From Paraburkholderia sp. Tr-20389 (GTDB lineage: Bacteria; Pseudomonadota; Gammaproteobacteria; Burkholderiales; Burkholderiaceae), in NCBI RefSeq assembly GCF_017104565.1, contig NZ_JAAGPD010000020.1, forward strand, positions 94,972 through 158,971: 64,000 bases of DNA. Reading direction: 5' to 3'. Below are positions 43,598 to 53,185 of this stretch, piece after piece. The notes under the pieces are model-generated. The model was not told where the DNA came from, did not search any database, and worked only from the letters and a program-made list of their open reading frames with translations. The position numbers and the translations under genes are program-made. Every line of letters begins with the position of its first letter. Within the stretch, counting starts at the first letter, position 1.

Positions 43598-44159
43598 CCC
43601 TGATCCGTGGGAATGAGTAACGCCAGTCTTGGGACAGGCTGGCGGTTCGCGGGCCGCTAGTTGACAGTGGCGCGGCTTCGACGTGCTTCAGGTCGGCGGG
43701 CAACGGCGCACTGAATCACGGATCTGTAACAGCGTTGGGTCCGAACGGACGTTGAATCGCGCGCGGCTAGCGCCCGATCGAGGTCGTCTCTGGCCTATGT
43801 GCCCGCTTCCCACCCGTCCCTGCCACACCATCGAAGCCAGACTCGCGTCTCGTCAGGAAACTCGCCCATTCGATGATTGGCTCATCCCACGCGTAAATTC
43901 TCCCGCGTTCTGGGGGATTCGCCCGCGGGGACTTCGCGCGGCCGGCCGAGGCATGGTCGCCCGCTTGGCGAGCCCGCTCTTTGATAAGCCAGGCTTTACA
44001 TCCCTCCTTTATTTTCCTGCGTTTACGGCGGCTGGCGTCGCTCCTAAGATGCAGTTACTTACTCACCTGCCAGGTCGGCGCGTCGTAATGGGCCGGTCAG
44101 GTGAGGATGGTCCTTGCATTCCACTTTGCGACGGTTTGATCGAGAAACCAGAGGATACG
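43598..44159. promoter_or_regulatory. Long leader before the monooxygenase operon
   Basis: About 560 bases. The frame of the monooxygenase is open from 43683 but has no homology there. At 44012-44027 it contains TTTTCCTGCGTTTACG, repeated exactly upstream of the M24 gene at 55617. No other gene is seen; this is presumably the operon promoter region. Confidence 0.5.
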
Positions 44160-45488
44160 ATGAGCAAGAAGCAGATGAAACTTGGCCTGTCAATGAGATA
44201 CATGGGTTATCACCTCGGTGCGTGGCGTCACCCGGACTTGCGCGCCGACGCTGCATCACGGTTCGACTCGTATTTGAACGTCGCGAAAGTAGCAGAGGAA
44301 AACAAGTTCGATCTACTTTTCCTCGCGGACGGCATCGGGATCCGGTATGACGATGTTCCGAAAGGCTCGCTCTGTCGAGCCAGCCACAACGTGGAACTCG
44401 AACCTCTGACGCTTCTGTCAGCCCTTGCGAGTCGCACGCATCGCATCGGTCTCGTGGCGACTGCCTCGACGACCTACAACGAGCCATACCATATCGCCCG
44501 GAAGTACGGCTCACTCGACCAGATCAGTGCGGGGCGATGCGGATGGAACGTCGTCACATCCTGGTCGGAACAGGAAGCATGGAATTTCAATCGCGCCAAG
44601 CATCTCGATTACGACACGCGATATGAGCGGGCAGCGGAATTCGTCGACGTCGTGACCGGACTATGGGACAGCTGGGATGCCGACGCTTTCGTGCACGACA
44701 AGGAATCGAGCGTTTTCTACGACGAATCAAAACTCCATGTGCTTGGTCACGTCGGCAAGCATTTTTCTGTGCGCGGTCCACTCAGCGTGCGCCGCTCCGT
44801 GCAGGGTCGGCCGATCCTGGTTCAGGCGGGGACCTCTGAAGTCGGGCAGCAGATTGCCGCAAAGCATTGCGACATCGTTTTCGCTGCCCAGCAGAACATT
44901 GAATCGGCGAAGAAGTACTATGCGTCGGTCAAAAGCCGGCTCCCTTCGCATGGGCGAACCGAAGACGATCTTCTGCTGATGGTCGGATTGACGCCGATCG
45001 TCGGTCGGACGCGAGAGGAAGCGCAAGAAAAATACCGGCAGCTCGAAGAGCTCATTGATCCACTCGTCGGCCTGTCCATTTTGAAGCGTTCATTCGGCGA
45101 TCTGTCGCATCTCGATCTCGATGGTCCCGTGCCGAAGCCGGATCTCGAGAACGCAGGTTTGCGCAGCAGTGCCCAGATGTACTACGAAACCGCCCAACGC
45201 GAAGGGCTCTCGATTCGCCAGCTCTACAAGCGGATTGCGATGGCGCAGGAGCATCTGACTGTCGTTGGAACGGCGAGCGACGTTGCGGATGCGATGGAGC
45301 AATGGATGGACGGAAAGGCTGCAGATGGCTTCAACATCGCGCCGACCCATTTGCCTCACGCACTGAACGATTTTGTCGAGCTCGTACTTCCGGAATTGCG
45401 CAGACGGGGAAGATTTCGTGAAGAGTACGAAGGCCAGACCCTGCGTCAGAACCTCGGCCTCAAGGAGCCGCGCAGCATGTATGCCTGA
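44160..45488 (+). CDS. LLM-class FMN-dependent monooxygenase (NtaA/DmoA/SnaA family)
   Basis: A 442-residue flavin monooxygenase using FMNH2 from a partner reductase. It begins KQMKLGLSMRYMGYHLGAWR, with FDLLFLADGIGIRYDD, GRCGWNVVTSWSEQEAWNFN and RPILVQAGTSEVGQQIAAKH, all standard for the NtaA branch (nitrilotriacetate, EDTA, dibenzothiophene sulfone, pristinamycin and dimethyl sulfide monooxygenases). The ATG at 44160 follows AGAGGATACG. The next gene is a flavin reductase, giving a complete two-component system. With a DddP-like protein in the same island, dimethyl sulfide oxidation is an attractive but unproven role. Confidence 0.85.
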   Translation: MSKKQMKLGLSMRYMGYHLGAWRHPDLRADAASRFDSYLNVAKVAEENKFDLLFLADGIGIRYDDVPKGSLCRASHNVELEPLTLLSALASRTHRIGLVATASTTYNEPYHIARKYGSLDQISAGRCGWNVVTSWSEQEAWNFNRAKHLDYDTRYERAAEFVDVVTGLWDSWDADAFVHDKESSVFYDESKLHVLGHVGKHFSVRGPLSVRRSVQGRPILVQAGTSEVGQQIAAKHCDIVFAAQQNIESAKKYYASVKSRLPSHGRTEDDLLLMVGLTPIVGRTREEAQEKYRQLEELIDPLVGLSILKRSFGDLSHLDLDGPVPKPDLENAGLRSSAQMYYETAQREGLSIRQLYKRIAMAQEHLTVVGTASDVADAMEQWMDGKAADGFNIAPTHLPHALNDFVELVLPELRRRGRFREEYEGQTLRQNLGLKEPRSMYA

Positions 45489-45539
45489 TTGCATCCCAAT
45501 CAGTCCATCGATATCTAAACGAAACGAGAGAGCGGCAAA

Positions 45540-46556
45540 ATGATGCGTTCTTCTGATCAGCAGGCTTTCCGCGGTGCGACGCCCGTCGAGCAGGGCAACC
45601 CGGCCGACGACCTCCGGATGTTCCGGCGTTGCCTGAGCCAATACGGCACGGGCGTTGCCATTGTGACCACATCGGATGGCACCAGCCGATTCGCAGTCAC
45701 GGTCAATTCATTTTCGTCGCTGTCGCTTGATCCACCGTTGCTGCTATGGTCAATCGACCGGAAATCGCGGAGCTTCGACGCTTTTTCTTCTTGCGAGCAT
45801 TTCGCCGTCAACATACTGTCGTCGGAGCAGATCGAGCTCTCGCGGCACTTTTCAAGCAAGGTGACTGACAAGTTCGCGAACGTCGACTGGATTCCGGGGC
45901 GGTTCGGGTCCCCGTTGCTTTCCGGCTGCATCGCACGCTTCGAGTGCAGCGCCGAAGCGCGACACGATGGCGGCGATCATCTGATTCTCATCGGCCGCGT
46001 GCAGCAGCTGGAGAGGTACGACGGGATGCCGCTTATATTCAGCCAGGGCCAGTACAGCATACCGCTCGAGCATCCCGATGCGCCCGGTGAGCCGGCGGCG
46101 ATGGCTGCTGAGAAGCCGAACACGCTCGCGAACAACGTGCTGCAACTGATCTTCAATGCTCATCATGCACTCTCCGAAGCGTTCGAAGAGCATCGGCGCG
46201 CCGAAGGCGTCAGCATAGCCGTGGCGAGAGTACTCGCCACCGTGTATGGGCATCCCGGCATCAAAGTGGACGGCATCGCCGCTCAAACCTATCTCGGGCA
46301 GCGCGACGTCGAGGACGCCGTTGTCGAACTTGCGCGGAAGTCATTGCTGGTTCATGCACAAGACGGTGGGATGCGGCTGACCCCTTCGGGCGTTGCACTT
46401 CGCGAGGCGATCGGCGAGCGTTGGATCGCTTTTCAGAACGCGCGACTCGAGAGCATCCCGTCCTCGGATATCTCCGTTCTCATGCGCACCCTGACGCGGT
46501 TGATCGATCCAGCCGCGCAGGAACGCGCTGCGACGGCGGCGGTGAGCGGCGGATAA
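45540..46556 (+). CDS. Flavin reductase fused to a MarR-like winged-helix domain
   Basis: A 338-residue two-domain protein. Residues 20-180 are a flavin reductase-like domain: LRMFRRCLSQYGTGVAIVTT, RFAVTVNSFSSLSLDPPLLL and HFAVNILSSEQIELSRHFSS. Residues 200-330 are helical with NNVLQLIFNAHHALSEAFEE, GHPGIKVDGIAAQTYLGQRD and a wing LVHAQDGGMRLTPSGVALRE, resembling MarR-type DNA-binding or a reductase-regulatory tail known in HpaC-like two-component systems. It should supply reduced FMN to the monooxygenase 51 bases upstream. The fusion could sense an aromatic or onium ligand. Confidence 0.82.
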   Translation: MMRSSDQQAFRGATPVEQGNPADDLRMFRRCLSQYGTGVAIVTTSDGTSRFAVTVNSFSSLSLDPPLLLWSIDRKSRSFDAFSSCEHFAVNILSSEQIELSRHFSSKVTDKFANVDWIPGRFGSPLLSGCIARFECSAEARHDGGDHLILIGRVQQLERYDGMPLIFSQGQYSIPLEHPDAPGEPAAMAAEKPNTLANNVLQLIFNAHHALSEAFEEHRRAEGVSIAVARVLATVYGHPGIKVDGIAAQTYLGQRDVEDAVVELARKSLLVHAQDGGMRLTPSGVALREAIGERWIAFQNARLESIPSSDISVLMRTLTRLIDPAAQERAATAAVSGG

Positions 46557-46667
46557 GGTATCGTCTTCAGATGCGACGAACGTCGCTTTGCGGCGAGCCA
46601 GGCCTGGCATCCGTTTGCAGACGACGATGAGTTGACCCACACACATCACCGGACTAGACACAAGACA

Positions 46668-48269
46668 ATGACCTGGGATTTCATCATCATCGGTGCTGGT
46701 TCAGCTGGATGTGTACTGGCCAACCGCTTGAGCGCCGATCCCCAGCACAAGGTGTTGCTTCTGGAAGCGGGAGGCGACGACAATCGCTTTGCCATCAAGA
46801 TACCGGCGCTGGCGATGAAGGCGATGAACAATCCCGAAACGGACTGGATGTTTCCAACCGAGCCCGATCCCACACGAAACAACCGGACCGAGATCGTTCC
46901 GAGGGGCAGGGTGCTTGGCGGGTCGAGCTCCATCAACGCTACATGGTACGTCCGAGGTAATCGCGGCGACTATGATCACTGGGCGGAACTTGGAAACAAG
47001 GGATGGTCATACGACGAACTGCTTCCTTATTTCCACAAGGTCGAGTGCAATCGCGATGGAGTGAGCGACGCTTACGGTAAGTCGGGTTCCATCGTCATCG
47101 GCGAAATTCGCGGCGTGCCAAAGTTGACGCGAGTCTTCCTCGACGCGATGGAGGAGATCGGCTATCGGAAGAACGCATCGTTCAATGCCGAGCCCACCGA
47201 AGGCGTCGCGATTCTGCATTCGACGCAACATCGAGGCATCAGGTGGAGCGCGGCAAGAGGCTATCTCCATCCGGTAAAAGACAGAGCGAATCTAAAGATC
47301 GTCACGGGAGCACTCGTACGCCGGATCATCATCGAGAACGGCACGGCAGTCGGCGTTGAATTCGACATGGATGGATGCACACATGTCGAGCATTGCACCG
47401 GAGAAGTCATCCTCAGCGCGAGTGCGATCAATTCGCCAAAGATCCTCATGCATTCCGGCATCGGACCGCATGAGCAATTGGCCCTCGCGGGGATCAAGAC
47501 CATCGTCGGCAATGAGGCAGTCGGACGCAATCTGCAGGAACATCCTGCGTGCCAGGTCAAGGCGTTTGTCAACGTTCGCACGGCGAATCAGGAGTTCAAC
47601 GCGATGGGGATGATCAAGTACGGCTCCCGCTTCATCGTGTCGCGATCAGGTCAGGCCACGTTCTCGTATAGCGGCATAGGTCTTGTCCGTACCAGGCCCG
47701 AGCTTTTCTATCCGGATATCCAGTATCACTTCGGCGCGTTCTCTTCGAGCTACACCGACGAGGGAATACGCATGGAGAAGGAAGCCGCGGTGAACCTGCA
47801 GCCGAACGTGAACCGCTCGAGGAGCCGGGGTTATATCCGTCTCAAGTCCGCTGATCCGTTCGCACCGCCGGGCATCCAGTTCAACATGCTGAGCGACCCA
47901 TACGATTGCGAGACGTTGATTGCGGGCGCCCGGATCGCGAGGTCGGCGCTTCGTTCAAAGGCGTTCGCCCCATACGTGACGGGTGAATGCAAGCCAGGCG
48001 ACGATGTTCAGACAGATGACGAGTGGCTTGGCTACCTTCGGGAGAACGCTGGCGGAAGTTTCCATCCTTGCGGGACCTGCAAGATGGGTACTGACGCGGA
48101 CGCAGTTGTCACGCCGGATCTCAAGGTGATCGGGATAGACCGTTTGCGCGTAGTGGATTCGTCGATCATTCCACAGATTCCAAGTGGCAACCTGAATGCA
48201 ATCAGCCTGGTGATCGGGGAAAAGGGCGCCGATATGATTCTGGCAGAGCGAGCCCGCGCCAGGAACTGA
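46668..48269 (+). CDS. GMC oxidoreductase, choline dehydrogenase-like
   Basis: A 533-residue FAD enzyme of the glucose-methanol-choline family. FIIIGAGSAGCVLANRLSAD is the FAD site; RGRVLGGSSSINATWYVRGN is GMC signature 1; EVILSASAINSPKILMHSGI with GP is signature 2; FHPCGTCKMG holds the catalytic His. It resembles BetA and other alcohol dehydrogenases that oxidise choline-like alcohols to aldehydes. ATG 46668 is chosen over TTG 46632 because the FAD fold starts there. The aldehyde dehydrogenase at 51757 would complete oxidation to the acid. Confidence 0.85.
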   Translation: MTWDFIIIGAGSAGCVLANRLSADPQHKVLLLEAGGDDNRFAIKIPALAMKAMNNPETDWMFPTEPDPTRNNRTEIVPRGRVLGGSSSINATWYVRGNRGDYDHWAELGNKGWSYDELLPYFHKVECNRDGVSDAYGKSGSIVIGEIRGVPKLTRVFLDAMEEIGYRKNASFNAEPTEGVAILHSTQHRGIRWSAARGYLHPVKDRANLKIVTGALVRRIIIENGTAVGVEFDMDGCTHVEHCTGEVILSASAINSPKILMHSGIGPHEQLALAGIKTIVGNEAVGRNLQEHPACQVKAFVNVRTANQEFNAMGMIKYGSRFIVSRSGQATFSYSGIGLVRTRPELFYPDIQYHFGAFSSSYTDEGIRMEKEAAVNLQPNVNRSRSRGYIRLKSADPFAPPGIQFNMLSDPYDCETLIAGARIARSALRSKAFAPYVTGECKPGDDVQTDDEWLGYLRENAGGSFHPCGTCKMGTDADAVVTPDLKVIGIDRLRVVDSSIIPQIPSGNLNAISLVIGEKGADMILAERARARN

Positions 48270-48449
48270 TCGTCGGGCCGCCCGACGACACCGTAAAAAA
48301 GATGCGACGCGTTGAATGGGAGCAGATCGCCGATCGTCGATCGACCTGCTCAACGCAAACCAGCGCCTTTGAAGTATGAAATTCGCAGCACGTTGCAAGC
48401 GGGAAAAGAAAGTAACCACACAACGGAACTCAACACAGGAAACCATTGT

Positions 48450-49418
48450 ATGAAATCGTTACTCGCACTGTCCGCAGCTTTCTTGCTCGGTTCGATTTCC
48501 GCTCCAGCGATGTCCGCGGAATGTGGCTCCGTGACCATTACGGAGATGAACTGGTCGTCGGCGGCCGTGGTGACCGCCGTTTCGGGTTTTCTCATGGAAC
48601 AGGGGTACGGATGCAAGGTGCAGAAGGTGCCGACGTCGACAGTTCCCGCATTGACCTCACTTGCCGAAACCGGTAAGCCCGACATCCTGACCGAAGTCTG
48701 GCCGGCTGTGGCCGACGTCTACTACACGCTCGAGAAGCAGGGCAAAATCGTGCCAGTCGCCAAGGTGCTCTCCGATGGCGGCCAGGACGGTTGGTGGGTG
48801 CCGAAGTACCTCGTGGACAAGCATCCTGAACTCAAAACGCTGAGTGGCATCCTCGCGCATCCGGATCTCGTCGGGGGGCAGTTCAACAACGGGCCGCCGG
48901 GATGGGGGTCGACCGTTTCCAACAATAACCTTGTGAAGGCCTTCGATCTGCAGGGGCACGGCATCAAGGTAGTCAGCTTCGGGTCCGGTGAAACGCTTGC
49001 AGCTTCGCTTGCCGCAGCTTACAAGGATCAGAAACCCTGGTTCGGTTACTACTGGGCACCGACCTCCCTGCTGGGCAAGTATCCGATGGTGAGTGTGGAT
49101 ATGGGCCCCATCGCTCCCGAGATCGCGAAGTGCAATGCCCGTCTGGATTGCGCTTCACCGGGCAAGACGGGATGGCCCCCGGCGCCCGTCCTCACGACGA
49201 TGTCCAAGCCGTTTCATGACGCGCATCCCGACATCGTTGCCCTGATGAGCCATGTTTCGTTTACCAATGCAACCATGAACCAGCTGCTTTCGTGGCAAGA
49301 GGCGAACAAGGCTACAGCTGACGAGACTGCCGCATATTTTTTGACGCATTATAAAGACCTCTGGAAAGGCTGGCTGTCACCCGACGCGGCTGCGAAGGTC
49401 GGTGCAGTGATCAAATAG
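48450..49418 (+). CDS. Glycine betaine-type ABC substrate-binding protein (ProX/OpuAC family)
   Basis: A 322-residue exported protein, signal peptide ending near APAMSAEC. Mature blocks are VTITEMNWSSAAVVTAVSGF, PDILTEVWPAVADVYYTLEK, QDGWWVPKYL and KPWFGYYWAPTSLLGKYPMV, with many Trp and Tyr that could cage a quaternary ammonium or sulfonium group. AGGA precedes the ATG. It is the first of three transporter genes for an onium compound such as glycine betaine, carnitine, choline or DMSP. Confidence 0.9.
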   Translation: MKSLLALSAAFLLGSISAPAMSAECGSVTITEMNWSSAAVVTAVSGFLMEQGYGCKVQKVPTSTVPALTSLAETGKPDILTEVWPAVADVYYTLEKQGKIVPVAKVLSDGGQDGWWVPKYLVDKHPELKTLSGILAHPDLVGGQFNNGPPGWGSTVSNNNLVKAFDLQGHGIKVVSFGSGETLAASLAAAYKDQKPWFGYYWAPTSLLGKYPMVSVDMGPIAPEIAKCNARLDCASPGKTGWPPAPVLTTMSKPFHDAHPDIVALMSHVSFTNATMNQLLSWQEANKATADETAAYFLTHYKDLWKGWLSPDAAAKVGAVIK

Positions 49419-49536
49419 CGTGACCGTGGCCGTTCACCGGCCGCGCTGCCTGCCTTGTTCTTTGATTGCTTGCGTTGCACCTCATCGGGTTGGGGCGAAA
49501 TGTGAGTGCTGAAAACACGGACGCCGGATCAAGTCT

Positions 49537-50580
49537 ATGAACATCTACAACGCAATTTTCGGATCGCCGGCTGTCCGGCAGTGGTGCGACGCTGACGCAC
49601 AGACGGGACCGGTGTCGCTTGCACAACTGATCGCGAAATCGGCGTCTGCGACGTCAAAAGACGGGAGCGGATGGAATGTGCCGTTTCCTTCCCTGGATGC
49701 GCTCAACGCAGACTGTCCGGCAATCCCACGGACCCGCGATTTCACTTCGGGAATCGAGCACGGCTTCCTGCACATCCGCAACGCGTTGAAGCTGGTTCTG
49801 GATCCGTTGACGCAACCGTTGTCATGGCTGCTGGATTTCTCGTTGCATGTGGTGGATGTGGTTCCGTGGTGGCTCATCACGGTAGCCCTTTTGCTCGTGA
49901 CTTACGGACTGTCGCGTTCGAAAAGGATTACGGCGCTCGCCGCCGGGATCCTGTTTTGCCTCGGCCTGGTCGATCATCTGCATTACGCGTTGCAGACCAC
50001 AGCGATCGTTTTCACCTGCACCATCATCTGTATCGTTGTGGGCATGCCGATCGGCATTGCGATGTCGAAGAGCGACAAGCTGAAGAGCAGTCTTTTGCCC
50101 GTGCTGGACATGCTCCAGACGCTGCCTTCGTTCGTCTATCTGATTCCGCTGATTTTCCTGTTCAGTGTCACGGAACCCAAGCTTTACGGGATCGCCATCA
50201 TTCTCTATGCAATCGTTCCCATGATAAGGCTGACCGATCTGGGCGTCCGTCAGGTCGACGGGAGCGTTGGGGAAGCGGCATCTGCGTTTGGCATGAGCTG
50301 GTTCCAGAAGCTGCTCGGCGTAGAGCTTCCGCTGGCGCTTCCAAGCATCATGGCCGGTGTCAACCAGACAATCATGATGTCATTGTCGATGGTGGTGATT
50401 GCCTCGCTCGTATCGGCTCCTGGACTTGGCGTGCTGGTGCTTCGAGGAATCAACAATCTCGAGCTTGGCGTAGGTTTGGTAGCAGGTCTTTCGATCGTCT
50501 TTCTGGCGATACTTTTTGATCGCGTTACCAAGGCGTCGATGTCGCGCCTTAGCGCCCACACTCAGGGAGAACGCACATGA
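49537..50580 (+). CDS. Glycine betaine-type ABC permease (ProW/OpuAB family)
   Basis: A 347-residue permease. An N-terminal soluble part of about 85 residues (with TRDFTSGIEHGFLHIRNALK) leads to six or seven helices; the EAA-like coupling loop reads VGEAASAFGMSWFQKLLGVE followed by LPLALPSIMAG. This long N-terminal region is typical of ProW-type permeases. The final ATGA overlap joins it to the ATPase gene. Together with the binding protein it imports an onium substrate. Confidence 0.9.
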   Translation: MNIYNAIFGSPAVRQWCDADAQTGPVSLAQLIAKSASATSKDGSGWNVPFPSLDALNADCPAIPRTRDFTSGIEHGFLHIRNALKLVLDPLTQPLSWLLDFSLHVVDVVPWWLITVALLLVTYGLSRSKRITALAAGILFCLGLVDHLHYALQTTAIVFTCTIICIVVGMPIGIAMSKSDKLKSSLLPVLDMLQTLPSFVYLIPLIFLFSVTEPKLYGIAIILYAIVPMIRLTDLGVRQVDGSVGEAASAFGMSWFQKLLGVELPLALPSIMAGVNQTIMMSLSMVVIASLVSAPGLGVLVLRGINNLELGVGLVAGLSIVFLAILFDRVTKASMSRLSAHTQGERT

Positions 50581-51683
50581 GCGGCGAGGTGAAAATATCG
50601 GTCCAGAACTGTTTCAAGGTTTTCGGACCGAACGCCAAAGCGATGATGCCCCTCGTCCGCGATGGCGTCGGCAAATCGGAACTGCTCGAAAAGCATGGTC
50701 ACGTCATTGGTCTGCACGACATCAACGTCGACATGCGCGCGGGAGAGATCACCGTCATCATGGGGCTTTCAGGATCGGGAAAGTCGACGCTCATTCGTCA
50801 TCTGAACGGCCTGATTGTGCCCACCGCCGGGCAGATCCTCATGGACGGTCGGGATATCACGGAGCTGTCAGGCCGTGCATTGCTGGAATTCAGGCGATCT
50901 TGCGTGTCGATGGTATTTCAGAACTTTGCCTTGATGCCGCATCTCACCGTGCTCGAGAACGTGGGGCTTGCGAAGAAGGTATGCGGCAAGTCCAGAGAAG
51001 CCACGACGGCGGATGCCCGGCGCTGGATAGACCGCCTCGGCCTGAGTGGCTTCGAGAGCCGGTATCCGCATCAGCTGTCGGGCGGGATGCAGCAGCGGGT
51101 CGGAATTGCACGGGCGTTGACCTCGGATGCGGGCGTGCTGTTGATGGACGAAGCGTTTTCCGCTCTCGATCCTTTGACGCGTGCCGACATGCAGGATCTG
51201 CTCATCGAGCTTCAACGCGAGCTCTTCAAGACGATCGTATTCATTACACACGATCTCGAGGAAGCGCTAAAGATCGCCGATCATATCGTCATTCTCAAGG
51301 ACGGCAAGATCGTTCAGCAGGGGGCACCGCAAAGCATCATCCTGAATCCGCGCGACGAATATATCGAGCGCTTCGTCAACGACATCAACCGGGCGCGCGT
51401 ACTCAGAGTCAGGTCAGTGATGCAGCCGGGCCTGTCCACCGTGGCACAGACGACAGACGTCATCGACGGCAATGAGACGCTCGAGTCCGCCATGGTGAAA
51501 GCGCAAGGCGACCCGGACCGGACGTTCACCGTCACCGAGGCGGGCTCGCCGATCGGTACGCTGGCCATGCGGGACCTGATCCGCGCGATCGTGCCGCGCA
51601 GTGTGCGCGGCGGGCCGCAGCGAGAGGACGAAGCTGCAGCCGGCACGCCAGCGGTCACCTTCGTGCACACGACGGCCGCCTGA
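50577..51683 (+). CDS. Glycine betaine-type ABC ATPase (ProV/OpuAA family)
   Basis: A 368-residue ATPase. It starts ISVQNCFKVFGPNAKAMMPL, then Walker A GLSGSGKST, signature LSGGMQQRVGIARALT, Walker B LLMDEAFSALDPLTRADMQD and H-loop FITHDLEEAL, all ProV-like. Residues 280-350 are a shortened CBS-like region (TFTVTEAGSPIGTLAMRDLI) that in ProV senses osmotic or ionic state. It overlaps the permease stop by 4 bases. Cytoplasmic face of the inner membrane. Confidence 0.93.
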   Translation: MSGEVKISVQNCFKVFGPNAKAMMPLVRDGVGKSELLEKHGHVIGLHDINVDMRAGEITVIMGLSGSGKSTLIRHLNGLIVPTAGQILMDGRDITELSGRALLEFRRSCVSMVFQNFALMPHLTVLENVGLAKKVCGKSREATTADARRWIDRLGLSGFESRYPHQLSGGMQQRVGIARALTSDAGVLLMDEAFSALDPLTRADMQDLLIELQRELFKTIVFITHDLEEALKIADHIVILKDGKIVQQGAPQSIILNPRDEYIERFVNDINRARVLRVRSVMQPGLSTVAQTTDVIDGNETLESAMVKAQGDPDRTFTVTEAGSPIGTLAMRDLIRAIVPRSVRGGPQREDEAAAGTPAVTFVHTTAA

Positions 51684-51756
51684 ATCCGGTAGGACCACGC
51701 CATGAGGTACGAGTCGTAACGCCGTACCCAAACCCGTATCGAACCGAGGAAACGCA

Positions 51757-53175
51757 GTGCGCTATCTTGACCATTTTTACATCGACGGGAAGTTTGTTCC
51801 TGCCACGGATCGTGCGCGCCGCGCGGTCATCAATCCTGCGACCCTCGAACCGGTTGGCGAGATCGCGATGGGAACCCAGGCGGATACCGACGCCGCTGTC
51901 AACGCGGCGAGACGCGCTTTCGAATCGTTTTCGAAATCGGATGTCCGTTTCAGGCTGGAGATGCTTCGCCGTATCGCGGCGATGTTCGAAGAGCGACGGG
52001 AGGAATTCGCGAGGCTGATGACATTGGAGATGGGCACTCCGATTTCTTTTTCCCGATCGGCCCAGGTGGGAGGATCCGAGGCTCACATCCAGAATGGAAT
52101 CGAGATTCTTCAACGATTCGAGTTCGAGAAAAAGCAAGGCAAGACAACACTGGTTATGGAGCCTGCGGGCGTGTGCGGACTGATCACACCCTGGAACTTT
52201 CCAGTCTTGCAGATCATCACCAAGCTCATCCCCGCGTTGGCTGTAGGTTGCACCGTTGTTCTCAAGCCGAGTGAATATTCCCCGCTGAGCGCAATACGTC
52301 TCGCTGAGTTGCTGCACGATGCGGACGTACCCGCGGGGGTGTTCAATCTGGTCAACGGTGATGGCGCGACGGTGGGTGCCGCAATGTCGGCGCATCCGGG
52401 GTTGGACATGATCTCGTTCACGGGTTCTACCCGAGCAGGGGTGCTTGTCGCCAAGGCGGCGGCCGACACGGTGAAGCGCGTGCACCAGGAACTCGGTGGA
52501 AATTCGGCGAACATCATCTTGCCCGACGCCGATATAAGGACAGCAGTCAAGGCGGGTGTGCATGCTGCCTATCGCAATGCCGGGCAGTCATGTACGGCGC
52601 CCGGAAGAATGCTGGTTCATCGTACCCAGTACGAACAGGCAATCGAAGTGGCCCGGCACGCCGCTGGGGATTTTCGTTGCGGTGACACATTCGATGAAGC
52701 CACATTGCTCGGCCCGGTCGTGAACGAAGCACAGTACACCCGCGGCAGGGCATTGATCGCCTCCGCATTGGAAGAGGGCGCGACGTTGGTGACGGGCGGT
52801 GCGGAGCTTCCCGCCGGCATCGAGACAGGGTATTTCATCCAGCCGACGGTGTTCGCCAATGTGACTCGAAACATGCGGATCGCGAGGGAAGAAACCTTCG
52901 CTCCCATCGTGTCGTTGATTGCCTACGACGATGTCGACGAGGCTGTCGATATCGCGAACGATACCCCATACGGGCTTGCAGGGTACGTGCAGGGAAGCGA
53001 TGAAGGCGCCTCAAGAGTCGCGGCCCGCTTGCGCGTGGGGCAGGTGCAGATCAATCAGCCGCAATGGGATCCGTCCGCACCGTTTGGTGGCTTCAAGCAG
53101 TCAGGCAACGGACGGGAATGCGGTGAAGCGGGTTTTGAAGCCTATCTGGAGATCAAGGCAATTCTCAAGCCCTGA
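51757..53175 (+). CDS. Aldehyde dehydrogenase
   Basis: A 472-residue NAD(P)-dependent enzyme starting at GTG 51757, with CGAGGAAACG before it. PWNFPVLQIITKLIPALAVG, the Glu in HQELGGNSANI and the catalytic Cys in NAGQSCTAPGRMLVHR are present, as is the C-terminal APFGGFKQSGNGRECGEAGF. It lies between the onium transporter and the regulator genes, so it should oxidise the aldehyde made by the GMC enzyme. It is not a typical BetB by end sequence; the substrate is open. In the same island as a DddP-like lyase it could also handle malonate semialdehyde or a related acid aldehyde. Confidence 0.88.
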   Translation: MRYLDHFYIDGKFVPATDRARRAVINPATLEPVGEIAMGTQADTDAAVNAARRAFESFSKSDVRFRLEMLRRIAAMFEERREEFARLMTLEMGTPISFSRSAQVGGSEAHIQNGIEILQRFEFEKKQGKTTLVMEPAGVCGLITPWNFPVLQIITKLIPALAVGCTVVLKPSEYSPLSAIRLAELLHDADVPAGVFNLVNGDGATVGAAMSAHPGLDMISFTGSTRAGVLVAKAAADTVKRVHQELGGNSANIILPDADIRTAVKAGVHAAYRNAGQSCTAPGRMLVHRTQYEQAIEVARHAAGDFRCGDTFDEATLLGPVVNEAQYTRGRALIASALEEGATLVTGGAELPAGIETGYFIQPTVFANVTRNMRIAREETFAPIVSLIAYDDVDEAVDIANDTPYGLAGYVQGSDEGASRVAARLRVGQVQINQPQWDPSAPFGGFKQSGNGRECGEAGFEAYLEIKAILKP

Positions 53176-53185
53176 TTCACGAAAA

